A DNA stretch of 64,000 nucleotides. Origin: Fictibacillus sp. b24 (GTDB taxonomy: Bacteria; Bacillota; Bacilli; Bacillales; Fictibacillaceae). Both the position numbers and the translations under genes were made by a program. The stretch is from assembly GCF_030348825.1 (NCBI RefSeq), contig NZ_JAUCES010000005.1, forward strand, positions 1,364,001 through 1,428,000. The letters are read 5' to 3'. Within the stretch, counting starts at the first letter, position 1; every line of letters starts with the position of its first letter. The notes below the pieces were generated by a model that saw nothing but the letters and a program-made list of their open reading frames with translations, searched no databases and was not told where the DNA came from. Positions 1-8,570 of the stretch are shown here, piece after piece.

Positions 1-1
1 C

Positions 2-97
2 ACACTATTTGCTAAGGTAGACGGAATCGTTCGTTTCGAGCGTTATGGCCGTGACCGCAAAAAGGTAAGTGTTTACCCAATCGCGCAAGAAGCGTAA
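2..97 (+). CDS. rpmA: 50S ribosomal protein L27, C-terminal part (5' end outside window)
   Basis: The first 96 bases encode the last 31 residues of bacterial ribosomal protein L27 and end in the family's typical tail ([10 protein letters not shown]). L27 lies near the peptidyl-transferase centre of the large subunit. The N-terminus, which Firmicutes process, is outside the window. A terminator follows directly. Downstream spo0B and obg reproduce the rpmA-spo0B-obg order of B. subtilis, which supports the call. Confidence 0.93.
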   Translation, partial: TLFAKVDGIVRFERYGRDRKKVSVYPIAQEA

Positions 98-108
98 GAG
101 GGAGATGA

Positions 109-139
109 AAACTCTAACCAGATTGGTTAGAGTTTTTTC
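109..139 (+). terminator. Rho-independent terminator after rpmA
   Basis: Inverted repeat ACTCTAACC / GGTTAGAGT with a short loop followed by a T-run, 12 bases after the rpmA stop. It separates the ribosomal protein operon from spo0B. Confidence 0.9.
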
Positions 140-223
140 TTTGCTTTATTGAATTTAAGTACTGCGCTAAATTTGTTGGTGTAAGGTATAGCCATATTAA
201 AAGGAAAGGCTAGGAGTGCGATA

Positions 224-760
224 ATGTCAAAAAAATGGACAACTGTCGATCTTTTGCGCCACGCCAGGCATGACTGGCTAAACCAGCTACAGCTTATTAA
301 AGCAAACTTATCACTTGACCGCACTGAGCGGGCAAAAGAGATTATGAATGAAGTAATTGAACTATCCCGGGAAGAATCAAGAATCTCTAACCTGAAAACC
401 CCGAATTTATCGGAGTACTTATTAACATATAATTGGTTGAAACATCCGGTTAAATTGTATGGAAAAGTAAATGGGGAAAGCGGGGATTTCAGCTTATTTG
501 AAGACGAATTGTTACATACAACGAAAGAAGTATGCGATGTGTTGAACAATTCCATTTCGGGTTATGATGAATACTCACTTACTGTTACATTTGATCCTGC
601 AGCTCTTCGTGTTTGTTACGCCTTTCAAGGGGCACTGACAGACGGGGAGAGTACCTTTGAAAACATGAAGAATATTTTTTCAACACATAAAAGCATGTTA
701 CTCATCGAAAGCTATAACCAGGAAAATAAGTGTTATTTTGATATTCAGTTAACTTCTTAA
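224..760 (+). CDS. spo0B: Sporulation initiation phosphotransferase Spo0B
   Basis: Spo0B is the second phosphotransferase of the sporulation phosphorelay: it takes phosphate from Spo0F~P onto a histidine and passes it to Spo0A. The N-terminal helix carries RHARHDWLNQLQLIKANLSL (residues 12-31). His16 in the HDWLN motif aligns with the phosphorylated histidine of the B. subtilis protein. The rest is the divergent four-helix-bundle and degenerate kinase-like domain; no ATP-binding N/G boxes are visible, as expected for a phosphotransferase. Length 178 aa is near the family norm. The ATG follows AGGAGTG. The gene sits 18 bases upstream of obg, the usual pairing. Confidence 0.92.
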   Translation: MSKKWTTVDLLRHARHDWLNQLQLIKANLSLDRTERAKEIMNEVIELSREESRISNLKTPNLSEYLLTYNWLKHPVKLYGKVNGESGDFSLFEDELLHTTKEVCDVLNNSISGYDEYSLTVTFDPAALRVCYAFQGALTDGESTFENMKNIFSTHKSMLLIESYNQENKCYFDIQLTS

Positions 761-778
761 AGGAAGGAGGAGAATTAA

Positions 779-2065
779 ATGTTTGTCGATCAGGTCAAAA
801 TTTATTTAAAAGCAGGTGACGGCGGAAACGGAATGGTAGCATTTCGCCGTGAAAAATATGTTCCAGATGGTGGTCCTGCAGGCGGTGACGGAGGAAAAGG
901 TGCAAACGTGATTTTCGAAGTAGAAGAAGGTTTGCGTACGCTGATGGATTTTCGTTACAACCGTCATTTTAAAGCGCCACGTGGCGAGCATGGTATGTCT
1001 AAGGGCATGCATGGAAAAAAAGCTAATGATATGATCGTAAAAGTTCCTCCAGGGACTGTTGTGACAGATGCTAATACAGGTGAAACGATTGCAGACCTAG
1101 TTCATCATCAGCAGCAAGCGATTGTAGCAAAGGGTGGTCGTGGAGGACGTGGAAACACTCGTTTCGCAACTCCGGCGAATCCGGCTCCTGAGATCGCGGA
1201 AAATGGTGAACCAGGTGAAGAACGTGAAGTTACACTAGAATTAAAAGTGTTAGCGGATGTTGGATTAGTTGGTTTCCCTAGTGTAGGAAAATCAACGTTC
1301 TTATCGATCGTGTCTGCAGCTAAACCGAAAATTGCGGAATATCATTTTACAACAATCACTCCGAATTTAGGAGTAGTTGCAGTAGAAGATGGTCGCAGCT
1401 TTGTTATGGCTGACTTGCCAGGATTGATTGAAGGGGCTCATGAGGGTGTTGGGCTAGGACACCAGTTCTTAAGACACATCGAAAGAACACGTGTAATTCT
1501 TCACGTTATCGATATGTCTGGGATGGAAGGCCGAGATCCTTACGATGATTTTGTGAAAATCAACGAAGAGCTTAATCAATACAACATGCGATTAATGGAA
1601 CGTCCGCAAATTGTACTTGCAAACAAGATGGACATTCCGGGCGCAGAAGAAAACCTTGCAGAGTTCAAAGAAAAAGTCGGAGAAGATGTTCAAGTATTTC
1701 CGATTTCAGCAATTTCTCGTCAAGGAATTCGTGAAGTATTATTTACGACCGCTGATATTCTTGAAGTGACTCCTGAATTCCCGCTTATCCATGATGATGG
1801 TGTGGAGCAGCAAAGGGTTCTATATAAGCACGAAAAAGAGGATGCAGGTTTTTATATTACTCGTGATCCGGCAGGAACTTTTGTTATTAATGGTCCAAAG
1901 ATCGAAAAGCTGTTCAAGATGACAGACTTTTCTCGCGAAGAAGCGACGAAACGTTTTGCGCGTCAGATGCGTACACTCGGTGTTGACCAGGCGCTGCGTG
2001 ATCGGGGTGCAGAGCACGGTGATGTTGTTCGTATCTTGAAATATGAATTCGAATTTATTGATTAA
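779..2065 (+). CDS. obg: GTPase Obg/CgtA
   Basis: Essential ribosome-associated GTPase that acts in 50S assembly and, in Bacillus, in the stress response and sporulation initiation. Three domains are visible in 428 aa: a glycine-rich Obg fold (1-158, many GG repeats), a G domain with G1 GFPSVGKST (165-173), G3 DLPGLIEG (from about 212), G4 NKMD (282-285) and G5 SAIS, and a C-terminal OCT domain. The start follows a strong AAGGAGG. It is co-directional with spo0B and ends in a hairpin terminator. Confidence 0.97.
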   Translation: MFVDQVKIYLKAGDGGNGMVAFRREKYVPDGGPAGGDGGKGANVIFEVEEGLRTLMDFRYNRHFKAPRGEHGMSKGMHGKKANDMIVKVPPGTVVTDANTGETIADLVHHQQQAIVAKGGRGGRGNTRFATPANPAPEIAENGEPGEEREVTLELKVLADVGLVGFPSVGKSTFLSIVSAAKPKIAEYHFTTITPNLGVVAVEDGRSFVMADLPGLIEGAHEGVGLGHQFLRHIERTRVILHVIDMSGMEGRDPYDDFVKINEELNQYNMRLMERPQIVLANKMDIPGAEENLAEFKEKVGEDVQVFPISAISRQGIREVLFTTADILEVTPEFPLIHDDGVEQQRVLYKHEKEDAGFYITRDPAGTFVINGPKIEKLFKMTDFSREEATKRFARQMRTLGVDQALRDRGAEHGDVVRILKYEFEFID

Positions 2066-2068
2066 TAC

Positions 2069-2099
2069 GAGGCAGCCTATTTTATAGGCTGTCTTTTTG
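2069..2099 (+). terminator. Terminator after obg
   Basis: Inverted repeat GCAGCCTAT / ATAGGCTGTC followed by TTTTT, four bases after the obg stop. Confidence 0.88.
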
Positions 2100-2120
2100 T
2101 ATACAAATGTCCGCCTGGAA

Positions 2121-2149
2121 TAGACATTTTCTTTTATTTTATTTATAAT
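2121..2149 (+). promoter_or_regulatory. Sigma-A-type promoter of pheB
   Basis: TAGACA, a 17-base spacer, then a perfect TATAAT. It lies between the obg terminator and the pheB RBS, so pheB is transcribed on its own rather than with obg. Confidence 0.75.
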
Positions 2150-2180
2150 AGAGGTAAGATTGACACCGGAGGAAAGTTAT

Positions 2181-2627
2181 ATGAAAAATGATCAGCAATA
2201 TTATATGGTTAGAGAAGATGTTTTGTCTGAATCTATGCAAAAAGCTTTGGAAGCTAAATCTCTCTTAGATAGAGGAAAAGTTAAGACGGTAGCAGAAGCT
2301 GCTGAGAAAGTGGGCTTGAGCCGAAGCGCGTTTTACAAGTACCGCGATGGAATCTTTCCGTTTCATACAATGGTAAAAGAGAAAATTATTACGCTTTCTA
2401 TTCATCTTGAAGACAGATCCGGTGCCCTGTCGAGCCTTTTAACAGTTGTTGCTTCTCAAGGTTGCAACGTATTAACAATTAATCAGACGATCCCATTACA
2501 AGGACGAGCACATATTACATTAACGATTGAAACGAACATGCTGCAAGGTGACTTAAAGGATCTGTTAAGTACGCTTAATAGAATGGAAACCGTCGAACGA
2601 GTAGAGGTCGTAGGAACAGGTGCATAA
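2181..2627 (+). CDS. pheB: ACT domain-containing protein PheB
   Basis: Homologue of B. subtilis PheB, a small ACT-domain protein next to obg whose biochemical role is not firmly established; it was historically linked to phenylalanine metabolism. The first 60 residues contain a helix-turn-helix-like stretch ([21 protein letters not shown]). The C-terminal half (about 72-148) is an ACT domain ([20 protein letters not shown]), an amino-acid-binding fold. I chose the ATG at 2181 because GGAGG lies 9 bases upstream and the resulting 148 aa matches the family; a longer reading from TTG 2160 has no RBS. It has its own promoter and terminator. Confidence 0.88.
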   Translation: MKNDQQYYMVREDVLSESMQKALEAKSLLDRGKVKTVAEAAEKVGLSRSAFYKYRDGIFPFHTMVKEKIITLSIHLEDRSGALSSLLTVVASQGCNVLTINQTIPLQGRAHITLTIETNMLQGDLKDLLSTLNRMETVERVEVVGTGA

Positions 2628-2630
2628 GAC

Positions 2631-2666
2631 AACACCCCCTAGCTAATTAAGTTAGGGGGTGTTTTT
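2631..2666 (+). terminator. Terminator after pheB
   Basis: Strong stem ACACCCCCTA / TAGGGGGTGT closing around TTAATTAAG-type sequence and followed by TTTTT. Confidence 0.92.
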
Positions 2667-2709
2667 ATGAATCTTGAAAAGGTGGGTGAAAGTCGGTTCA
2701 TGGAGATTT

Positions 2710-2742
2710 GCGCTCGTTCAGCGGATGATAAGCTCGCTGGAC
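2710..2742. repeat. Hairpin 'head' of 20-bp repeat array 1
   Basis: Imperfect inverted repeat GCGCTCGTTCAGC ... GCTGGACGAGCGC with one mismatch; its right arm runs into the first tandem unit. The same head (GCTCGTKCAGCGG ... GCTCGCTG) precedes the array at 39686, so head and array appear to be one element type. Confidence 0.7.
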
Positions 2743-2856
2743 GAGCGCCATCCGAGAAATACGAGCGCCATCCGAGAAATACGAGCGCCATCCGAGAAAT
2801 ACGAGCGCCATCCGAGAAATACGAGCGCCATCCGAGAAATACGAGCGCCATCCGAG
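2743..2856. repeat. Tandem array 1: GAGCGCCATCCGAGAAATAC x 5.7
   Basis: Five exact head-to-tail copies of a 20-bp unit plus a 14-base partial copy, with no spacers, so it is not a CRISPR. It lies between the pheB terminator and the convergent niaR gene. All frames stay open through it, giving spurious repetitive peptides. About 12 of 20 positions match the unit of the array at 39686. Confidence 0.95.
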
Positions 2857-2967
2857 TGTTAAGACCAACCAAATAGAGAGCAATACTTACAAGAGTACAA
2901 CGATTACGCAACAGTATTTCTAAAAGGCGGTTACTTTCAAACCTCACTTTTATTTTCTTCTGTGACA

Positions 2968-3160
2968 GTTGATTGGAGTGTAAGGGGCGAGCCTCCTCGA
3001 AAATTAAACTTCAAATTTTCTTCGTGCGATGTTTCGCTGCCGTAGCCTTCCTTGTCCTGCGGGACAGGCGGGCAGGTGAGACACTTAAGAGTGAAACGTA
3101 CAAATGTGGCTCACCGCCTGCGCCGCGGAAAGCGAGCACCTGGAACGGAAATCAATCACT
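2968..3160 (+). repeat. GC-rich intergenic repeat, copy A (interrupted)
   Basis: First of seven copies of a core that opens GTTGATTGGAG, contains CTCCTGCGGGAC, CAGGTGAGAC, GGCTCACCGCCTG and CCGCGGAAAGCGA, and closes CGGAAATCAACCACT. In this copy about 60 bp of unrelated AT-rich sequence (roughly 2990-3050) breaks the left arm. It fills most of the gap between array 1 and niaR. No transposase is present. Confidence 0.85.
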
Positions 3161-3188
3161 TCCAAAACAACAAAGTTTTCCAAAAAAA

Positions 3189-3719
3189 CTACAATAAAAA
3201 TCCCTTTTCTTGTAACGCATCACAAACTTTATCTAACTTTTCCTGCGAATCAGATGAGAGTGTATGCATATGAATGCCTTCTGTTAACTCACTTAACAGA
3301 GTGGCGTTCGTATCTTTAAGCCGCTTAATCAAATTCTCAACATCTTTCCGAGTGGAGAGCTTTAGTGAAGCTTTAATATCTCCATAAACAGGGTGTTCAA
3401 CTGTAACATCTTCAATGGTTACACCGTAATCCACGATTGTATGGAGTTCGTCGATCGTTTCTTCTGGAAGATGGTTTGCAGCAATCACGCGCGTGAAAGA
3501 GTTTTTAATATCGGGCTTAATATAAACATAGCCTTGTGCAGTTGCCATAATCGGCTCACCGCTCGCTTTAAGTAGCGACATGTCCCCAACGATAACTTGT
3601 CTGCTAACGTTTGTTTTGGCGGCGAGTAATGAACCGCTAAGGGGCTCTTCAGCTTCTATCAGCCATGATATAAGCAGCGACCTTCTATCATCACCTTTTA
3701 ATTTATCGAGTTTGCTCAT
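3189..3719 (-). CDS. niaR: Niacin-responsive transcriptional repressor NiaR (YrxA/NadR type)
   Basis: Repressor of NAD biosynthesis and niacin uptake genes that uses nicotinic acid as co-repressor. In 176 aa there is an N-terminal winged HTH (about 8-60, ISWLIEAEEPLSGSLLAAKTNVSRQVI) and a C-terminal 3H domain with conserved histidines (in NHLPEE, VEHPVYGD and IHMHT). Its start overlaps the nifS stop by 4 bases, so nifS-niaR is one translationally coupled operon divergent from nadBCA. The palindromic operator at 4921-4945 is the likely target for both directions. Confidence 0.92.
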   Translation of the reverse strand: MSKLDKLKGDDRRSLLISWLIEAEEPLSGSLLAAKTNVSRQVIVGDMSLLKASGEPIMATAQGYVYIKPDIKNSFTRVIAANHLPEETIDELHTIVDYGVTIEDVTVEHPVYGDIKASLKLSTRKDVENLIKRLKDTNATLLSELTEGIHMHTLSSDSQEKLDKVCDALQEKGFLL

Positions 3720-4876
3720 CTGGATAAAACCTCACTAACAGATCTGAATTTATTTGTAATCTCATTAAGTGCTTTTCCTAACATCGTGATATCTTCTATC
3801 GTTGTTTGGTGACTAAGTGAAATCCGTACTAGACCATGGGCTTCACTGTCAGTTCTTCCTACTGCAAGTAATGCTTTAGATGGTTCTTGCTGACCATTTT
3901 TGCATGCAGATCCTGTGGAAACGGCAATCTTCCTTCTGTTAAGTTCCTGCATAACAATTTGCCCTTCCATTCCTAAAATTCTGATTGGAATGATGAAAGG
4001 CGAGCTATCAGCTTTTCCTTCAAAGATAATATCTTTATTTGTAAGTATAAGCGATAAGAACCTTTTTCGCATATCTTCAGCATGCTGAAAAACGACAGGT
4101 TGCTTACTTATATACTCATCTGCCGCAGTAACAAAAGCTACAATGGAGGGCATGTCAACCGTTCCTGGCCGGAAGCCACGCTCATGTGTTACATCAGAAA
4201 GAAGTGGTTTTATATGAACTGACGGTGAGATGTAAACAGCTCCCGTTCCTTTTGGTCCATGAATTTTATGTGCAGAGACAGTAAAAGAATTTATGAAAGC
4301 TGAGCTGAAATAGTCAATGCTATATTTTCCGAATGATTGAACACAGTCACTGTGAAACAAGATATCTTTATCGGCTAAGAAGGTTCCTATTTCCTTGATG
4401 TCTTGAACCATTCCTGTCTCACTGTTTACATGTTGAATGGTAACCAGAATGGTATCTTTCCGGATTGTGGCTTGCAATTGATCGATAGAAATTTTCCCGT
4501 TATTGTTCACAGGAATTCTTGAAACTTCATATCCATTCTTCTCTAAAAAGGTAAGAACGTATTCAACAGAAGGGTGTTCTATGTTTGAAGTAATAATGTG
4601 TCTCCCCTTTTTCTGTGCGCCAAACGCTAAAGAAGTAATGGCAAGAAAATTCCCATCAGAACCTCCGCCAGTAAAATAGATTCCTTCTCCTTCTATTCCT
4701 AATAAATTTGCTAATGAAGTTCTACCATGTTCCAATAAATCCTTTGCGTTTAAACCGCCATCGTGGAGACTTTCCGTATTGTGAAAAAAAACTTTTGATG
4801 TATGGATAAATGCTTGTAAAGCTGTTTCTGACATAGGAGTAGTAGCAGCAAAATCGAGATATATCAAGGTTTTCAC
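3716..4876 (-). CDS. nifS: NifS-like cysteine desulfurase dedicated to NAD synthesis
   Basis: PLP-dependent cysteine desulfurase. In B. subtilis the NifS gene beside nadB supplies sulfur for the [4Fe-4S] cluster of quinolinate synthase NadA; the same arrangement here supports that role. Visible features in 386 aa: N-terminal IYLDFAATTP, the PLP-lysine segment SAHKIHGPKGTGAVY (Lys around 200) and the catalytic-cysteine loop STGSACKNGQQEPS (around 325). It differs from the housekeeping IscS at 37230, which has the loop SSGSACTAGSHEPS. First gene of the minus-strand nifS-niaR operon. Confidence 0.92.
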   Translation of the reverse strand: MKTLIYLDFAATTPMSETALQAFIHTSKVFFHNTESLHDGGLNAKDLLEHGRTSLANLLGIEGEGIYFTGGGSDGNFLAITSLAFGAQKKGRHIITSNIEHPSVEYVLTFLEKNGYEVSRIPVNNNGKISIDQLQATIRKDTILVTIQHVNSETGMVQDIKEIGTFLADKDILFHSDCVQSFGKYSIDYFSSAFINSFTVSAHKIHGPKGTGAVYISPSVHIKPLLSDVTHERGFRPGTVDMPSIVAFVTAADEYISKQPVVFQHAEDMRKRFLSLILTNKDIIFEGKADSSPFIIPIRILGMEGQIVMQELNRRKIAVSTGSACKNGQQEPSKALLAVGRTDSEAHGLVRISLSHQTTIEDITMLGKALNEITNKFRSVSEVLSR

Positions 4877-4920
4877 CTCTGTTTAAATAAAATAGTTGTA
4901 TCTAGTTTAAATCTATGTAA

Positions 4921-4945
4921 ATATAGGTGTCAAGACACGTGTAAA
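4921..4945. promoter_or_regulatory. Putative NiaR operator between nifS and nadB
   Basis: Palindromic AGGTGTCAAGACACGTGT (half-sites GTGTC/GACAC) in the divergent nifS/nadB intergenic region. Read on the minus strand it contains a perfect TTGACA (4928-4933), a candidate -35 for nifS-niaR, so a bound repressor would cover that promoter; it also lies just upstream of the nadB RBS. Assignment to NiaR rests on position and palindromy. Confidence 0.65.
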
Positions 4946-4963
4946 GTAGAGGTGTTCTAATGA

Positions 4964-6544
4964 ATGACTCATATTGAAGCAGATGTATTAATTGTCGGTG
5001 GAGGAATCGCTGGATTGATGGCTGCTGAATATTTAAGTTCGCATAAGAATGTGATAGTTATCACAAAGTTTTCTGAAGAGCAATCAAATTCCTATTTAGC
5101 ACAAGGCGGGATCTCTGCAGCCGTTGATAAAGAAGACTCATGGGTGGAGCATCTTCTAGACACCATTAAAGCCGGTCATCTTCACAATGATCATGAGATG
5201 GTAAAGAACCTCGTTCAAGAAGGAAAAAACGTCATCCATACTCTTGCACAGTGGGGAGTGCGGTTTGACAGAACAGAAGATGGTTCTTTTATGCTTGGAA
5301 AAGAAGGTGGGCATCACCGAAATCGAATTGTTCATGCAGGTGGAGATCAAACTGGCAAAAAGGTTATGGACGCTCTTATACGCAGAGTAAAGGATAAAGT
5401 CGAGGTGATTACATATCAATACGCCGTAGACTTAATCATACAGAATAACAAATGTACCGGAGTGTATTGTAAGGATGATGCAGGTAATTCTACCTTCTTT
5501 CATGCGAAGAATACGATTTTAGCAGGTGGTGGTTATGCAGGAATCTATGCGACTACTTCTAACGCTTTTGGATCTGATGGAAGCGTTTTATGTATGGCAT
5601 ACCGAGCGGGTGTTGAACTTTCTGATTTGGAATTTGTTCAATTCCATCCAACATTACTAACGGGGAGAAATACAGTTGGATTGATTACAGAAGCAGTAAG
5701 AGGCAAAGGTGGTGTCATAGTCAATTCTAAAGGAATTCCTTTTATGGAAGGTGTTCATCCTCTTAAAGACTTGGCACCGAGAGATATCGTTTCAAGAAGA
5801 ATATTTGAAGAGATTCATAATCATGGTGAAAGAGTTTATCTCGATATTAGAGGTATTACTGGTTTTGAAAAACACTTTCCTGGTGTAAGTATGTTGTGCG
5901 AAAAAGCGGGGGTTTCGTTAAACGAAGGGTTGATTCCCGTAGCCCCGGGTGCTCATTTTACAATGGGTGGTATTGTTTCAGATCAGAACGGCAAAACATC
6001 AATGGCAGGACTATATGCGATAGGAGAATGTGCGAATACAGGAGTACATGGAGCGAATCGTCTCGCTAGCAACTCTCTCTTAGAGGGAGCAGTTTTTGCA
6101 AAGTCGGCAGCACAAAGTATCCTTCTCACAGATGACTGTAACACGAGTTCATTTTCTTTTCGCGAATTAGAAACGCCAACTCAGGACTATGCGCTAGCAT
6201 CGGAACTGCTTAGTGAAGAGCAGATTCGATCCATAATGGATAAGCATGCTGGTATTTGTAGGCACGAAGAAGGATTAAAAGCAGCGGCAGAGATGCTGCA
6301 GTTAACAACTTGGAATCCACTACTTATCAATGAGCCTTTATCTGTGATTAAGAGATTAAATATGCAAACAATGGCTTGGCTAACCTTAACGAGCGCTCTG
6401 AAGCGTGAAGAAAGCAGGGGCAGTCATTATCGAAAGGACTATCCATTTCCACAAAGTGAGTGGGAACAAAAAAAGATTATAAGGAGTTTACGGCATGATG
6501 AATCCATTATTGCTCAAAAAGCAGCTGCAAGAGTTTTTAATTGA
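4964..6544 (+). CDS. nadB: L-aspartate oxidase
   Basis: FAD flavoprotein that oxidises L-aspartate to iminoaspartate, the first step of de novo NAD synthesis. The N-terminal dinucleotide motif is VLIVGGGIAGLMAAEY (Gly12-Gly17). The segments NSYLAQGGISAA and HHRNRIVHAGGDQTG (from residue 117) are typical of the succinate dehydrogenase/fumarate reductase flavoprotein superfamily. GANRLASNSLLEG marks the FAD-domain end, followed by a helical C-terminal domain. 526 aa is normal. RBS AGAGGTG precedes the ATG by about 10 bases. The 3' end overlaps nadC by 50 bases. Confidence 0.96.
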   Translation: MTHIEADVLIVGGGIAGLMAAEYLSSHKNVIVITKFSEEQSNSYLAQGGISAAVDKEDSWVEHLLDTIKAGHLHNDHEMVKNLVQEGKNVIHTLAQWGVRFDRTEDGSFMLGKEGGHHRNRIVHAGGDQTGKKVMDALIRRVKDKVEVITYQYAVDLIIQNNKCTGVYCKDDAGNSTFFHAKNTILAGGGYAGIYATTSNAFGSDGSVLCMAYRAGVELSDLEFVQFHPTLLTGRNTVGLITEAVRGKGGVIVNSKGIPFMEGVHPLKDLAPRDIVSRRIFEEIHNHGERVYLDIRGITGFEKHFPGVSMLCEKAGVSLNEGLIPVAPGAHFTMGGIVSDQNGKTSMAGLYAIGECANTGVHGANRLASNSLLEGAVFAKSAAQSILLTDDCNTSSFSFRELETPTQDYALASELLSEEQIRSIMDKHAGICRHEEGLKAAAEMLQLTTWNPLLINEPLSVIKRLNMQTMAWLTLTSALKREESRGSHYRKDYPFPQSEWEQKKIIRSLRHDESIIAQKAAARVFN

Positions 6545-7358
6545 AGATATTGGATCAGGAGACTTGTCAGCTTCACTGTTTGAAGGAAACGCAGAAGTTA
6601 CCGCAACGATTATTGCAAAGGATCAAGGTGTATTTGCAGGTGGACAGATACTTTCAGCAGGTTATGAACTGATTGACACAACTCTTCAAACAAACATTTA
6701 TGTGAGTGATGGTGAATGGTTTGAAGCTGGTACTAAACTTGCAGAAATTACTGGTAAAAGACAAAGTGTATTATCTGGAGAAAGAGTGCTGTTAAACTTG
6801 CTGCAGCGTCTCTCAGGCATCGCGACGGTCACAGCAAAAGCTGTTTCTAATTGCAACGGACAAACACGAATTTGTGATACAAGAAAAACAACACCTGGAC
6901 TTAGGATGCTAGAAAAATATGCAGTAAGGTGCGGAGGAGGATTTAACCACCGATTTGGATTATACGACACGGTGATGTTGAAGGAAAACCACCTTGCAGG
7001 ATTTCAATCTATTCAAGCAGCAGTTGAAGCAGCGAGACAAAAGTTTGGACATACGGTAAAAATCGAAGTTGAAACTGAGACGGAAGAACAAGTAATTCAA
7101 GCAGTGCAGGCTGGAGCAGATATTATTATGTTCGATAACTGTACGCCAGAAGAAATCGTACAGAGGATGAAGCATGTACCTCAAGGCATGATTACAGAAG
7201 CATCCGGCGGCATTACACTTGAGATGATTCCAGAGTATAGCCTTACAGGGGTCCATTATATTTCATTAGGTTACTTAACTCACTCATACAAAGCATTGGA
7301 TATCAGCATGAACGTTAAAGGAGTTATAAAGCATGACTATACTCAAAACCTTTTCTAA
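6495..7358 (+). CDS. nadC: Nicotinate-nucleotide diphosphorylase (quinolinate phosphoribosyltransferase)
   Basis: Converts quinolinate and PRPP to nicotinate mononucleotide, CO2 and PPi. 287 aa with the QPRTase signature [19 protein letters not shown] (about 133-151) followed by [15 protein letters not shown], and the C-terminal barrel motif [16 protein letters not shown] lies behind AAGGAG inside the end of nadB (50-base overlap), which implies translational coupling. The 3' end overlaps nadA by 26 bases, so nadB-nadC-nadA form a tightly overlapping operon. Confidence 0.96.
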   Translation: MMNPLLLKKQLQEFLIEDIGSGDLSASLFEGNAEVTATIIAKDQGVFAGGQILSAGYELIDTTLQTNIYVSDGEWFEAGTKLAEITGKRQSVLSGERVLLNLLQRLSGIATVTAKAVSNCNGQTRICDTRKTTPGLRMLEKYAVRCGGGFNHRFGLYDTVMLKENHLAGFQSIQAAVEAARQKFGHTVKIEVETETEEQVIQAVQAGADIIMFDNCTPEEIVQRMKHVPQGMITEASGGITLEMIPEYSLTGVHYISLGYLTHSYKALDISMNVKGVIKHDYTQNLF

Positions 7359-8430
7359 GAATAAGACATTGCCAGCTCGCTATTCAGATATGACAACAAC
7401 AGAAATGGAACTCAGGATTAAGGAAATAAAGAAGATGCTAGGAAATAAGCTATTTCTTCCTGCGCATCATTATCAAAAAGATGAAGTGGTACAATTTGCA
7501 GATGTTACGGGTGATTCTCTTCAGCTTGCTAAAATTTCAGCTCGGAACAAAGAAGCTGATTTTATCGTTTTCTGTGGTGTTCATTTTATGGCTGAAACAG
7601 CTGATATGCTGAGCAGCGTAAATCAGATTGTCATACTTCCTGATTTAAAAGCAGGCTGTTCGATGGCGGACATGGCTAATATTCATCAAACCGAAAGAGC
7701 CTGGGACGAACTGAATAAAATTTTTGGTGACACCATTCTTCCACTGACTTATGTGAATTCAACGGCTGAAATTAAAGCGTTTTGCGGTAAGAATGGAGGA
7801 GCTACGGTTACTTCTTCCAATGCTAAAGAGATGGTAAGCTGGGCATTTGAACAAAAGGAAAGACTGCTTTTCTTACCTGATCAGCACCTAGGAAGAAATA
7901 CTGCCTTTGCCCTGGGGATTCCGCTGCAGGATATGGCGATTTGGGATCCGATAAAAAATGAGCTTATCTTTGAAGGATCTGATATCGAGCAAATTAAAGT
8001 GATTCTTTGGAAGGGCCATTGTTCAGTTCATGAAAAGTTTACAGTTAATCAAATTCAAGACTTTAGACAAAACTACTCAGATTATAAAATCATCGTTCAT
8101 CCCGAATGTACGCATGAAGTAGTAAGTGCAAGCGATCTGAACGGTTCAACACATTACATCATTGAAACCATAAAACATGCAGCACCAGGAACAAAATGGG
8201 CAGTCGGGACAGAGATGAATTTAGTTAACCGGTTAGCTCAACAGTTTTCAGATAAGAAAATCGTTTCATTAAACCCTAATCTTTGTCCATGTTTAACAAT
8301 GAATCGCATTGATCTGCCACACTTGCTATGGTCTTTAGAAAATATTATAGATGGTAAGCTGGAGAATATTATTAAAGTGGATGATGAAACAAAAAAATAT
8401 GCCGTAATGGCATTAAATCGAATGATGTAA
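7333..8430 (+). CDS. nadA: Quinolinate synthase
   Basis: [4Fe-4S] enzyme that condenses iminoaspartate (from NadB) with dihydroxyacetone phosphate to quinolinate. The 365-aa form matches the long Bacillus type. Candidate cluster cysteines lie in [21 protein letters not shown] and [18 protein letters not shown] is the conserved substrate-site segment. The ATG sits within the end of nadC. The neighbouring NifS probably supplies the cluster's sulfur. Last gene of the nadBCA operon; no clear terminator follows, but about 140 bases separate it from safA. Confidence 0.96.
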   Translation: MTILKTFSKNKTLPARYSDMTTTEMELRIKEIKKMLGNKLFLPAHHYQKDEVVQFADVTGDSLQLAKISARNKEADFIVFCGVHFMAETADMLSSVNQIVILPDLKAGCSMADMANIHQTERAWDELNKIFGDTILPLTYVNSTAEIKAFCGKNGGATVTSSNAKEMVSWAFEQKERLLFLPDQHLGRNTAFALGIPLQDMAIWDPIKNELIFEGSDIEQIKVILWKGHCSVHEKFTVNQIQDFRQNYSDYKIIVHPECTHEVVSASDLNGSTHYIIETIKHAAPGTKWAVGTEMNLVNRLAQQFSDKKIVSLNPNLCPCLTMNRIDLPHLLWSLENIIDGKLENIIKVDDETKKYAVMALNRMM

Positions 8431-8570
8431 GAGCTCTAACTCCCCTCTGTCATATCCTTCTTTTATCAGGCATAAATTGATAAAGGAATAATGACACTTC
8501 ATTAAGATGTAGCAATATGCCCAAATGTTCATATACTGTAAGGAAATTTGGCAGGAGGGAGTTTTGCAGC

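Noticed and set aside
2639-2947. Open frames on both strands through array 1 (repetitive peptides such as GWRSYFSDGARISRMAL)
   Set aside because: Produced by the 20-bp repeat staying free of stops; no RBS, no family resemblance, several frames open at once.
2973-3319. Small ORFs of 70-75 aa within repeat copy A; similar ones in copies B, C, D, E, F and G
   Set aside because: They follow the repeat, not a gene: no RBS, peptides recur only because the repeat does, and they are Arg/Cys/Gly-rich with no recognisable fold.
3716-4876. NifS as a nitrogen fixation gene
   Set aside because: No nif genes; divergent to nadBCA and coupled to niaR, the usual NAD-linked desulfurase.
4960-4977. Six-codon mini-ORF (ATG AAT GAC TCA TAT TGA) overlapping the nadB start
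   Set aside because: Could couple translation, but nothing besides chance overlap supports it and it shares the nadB RBS.
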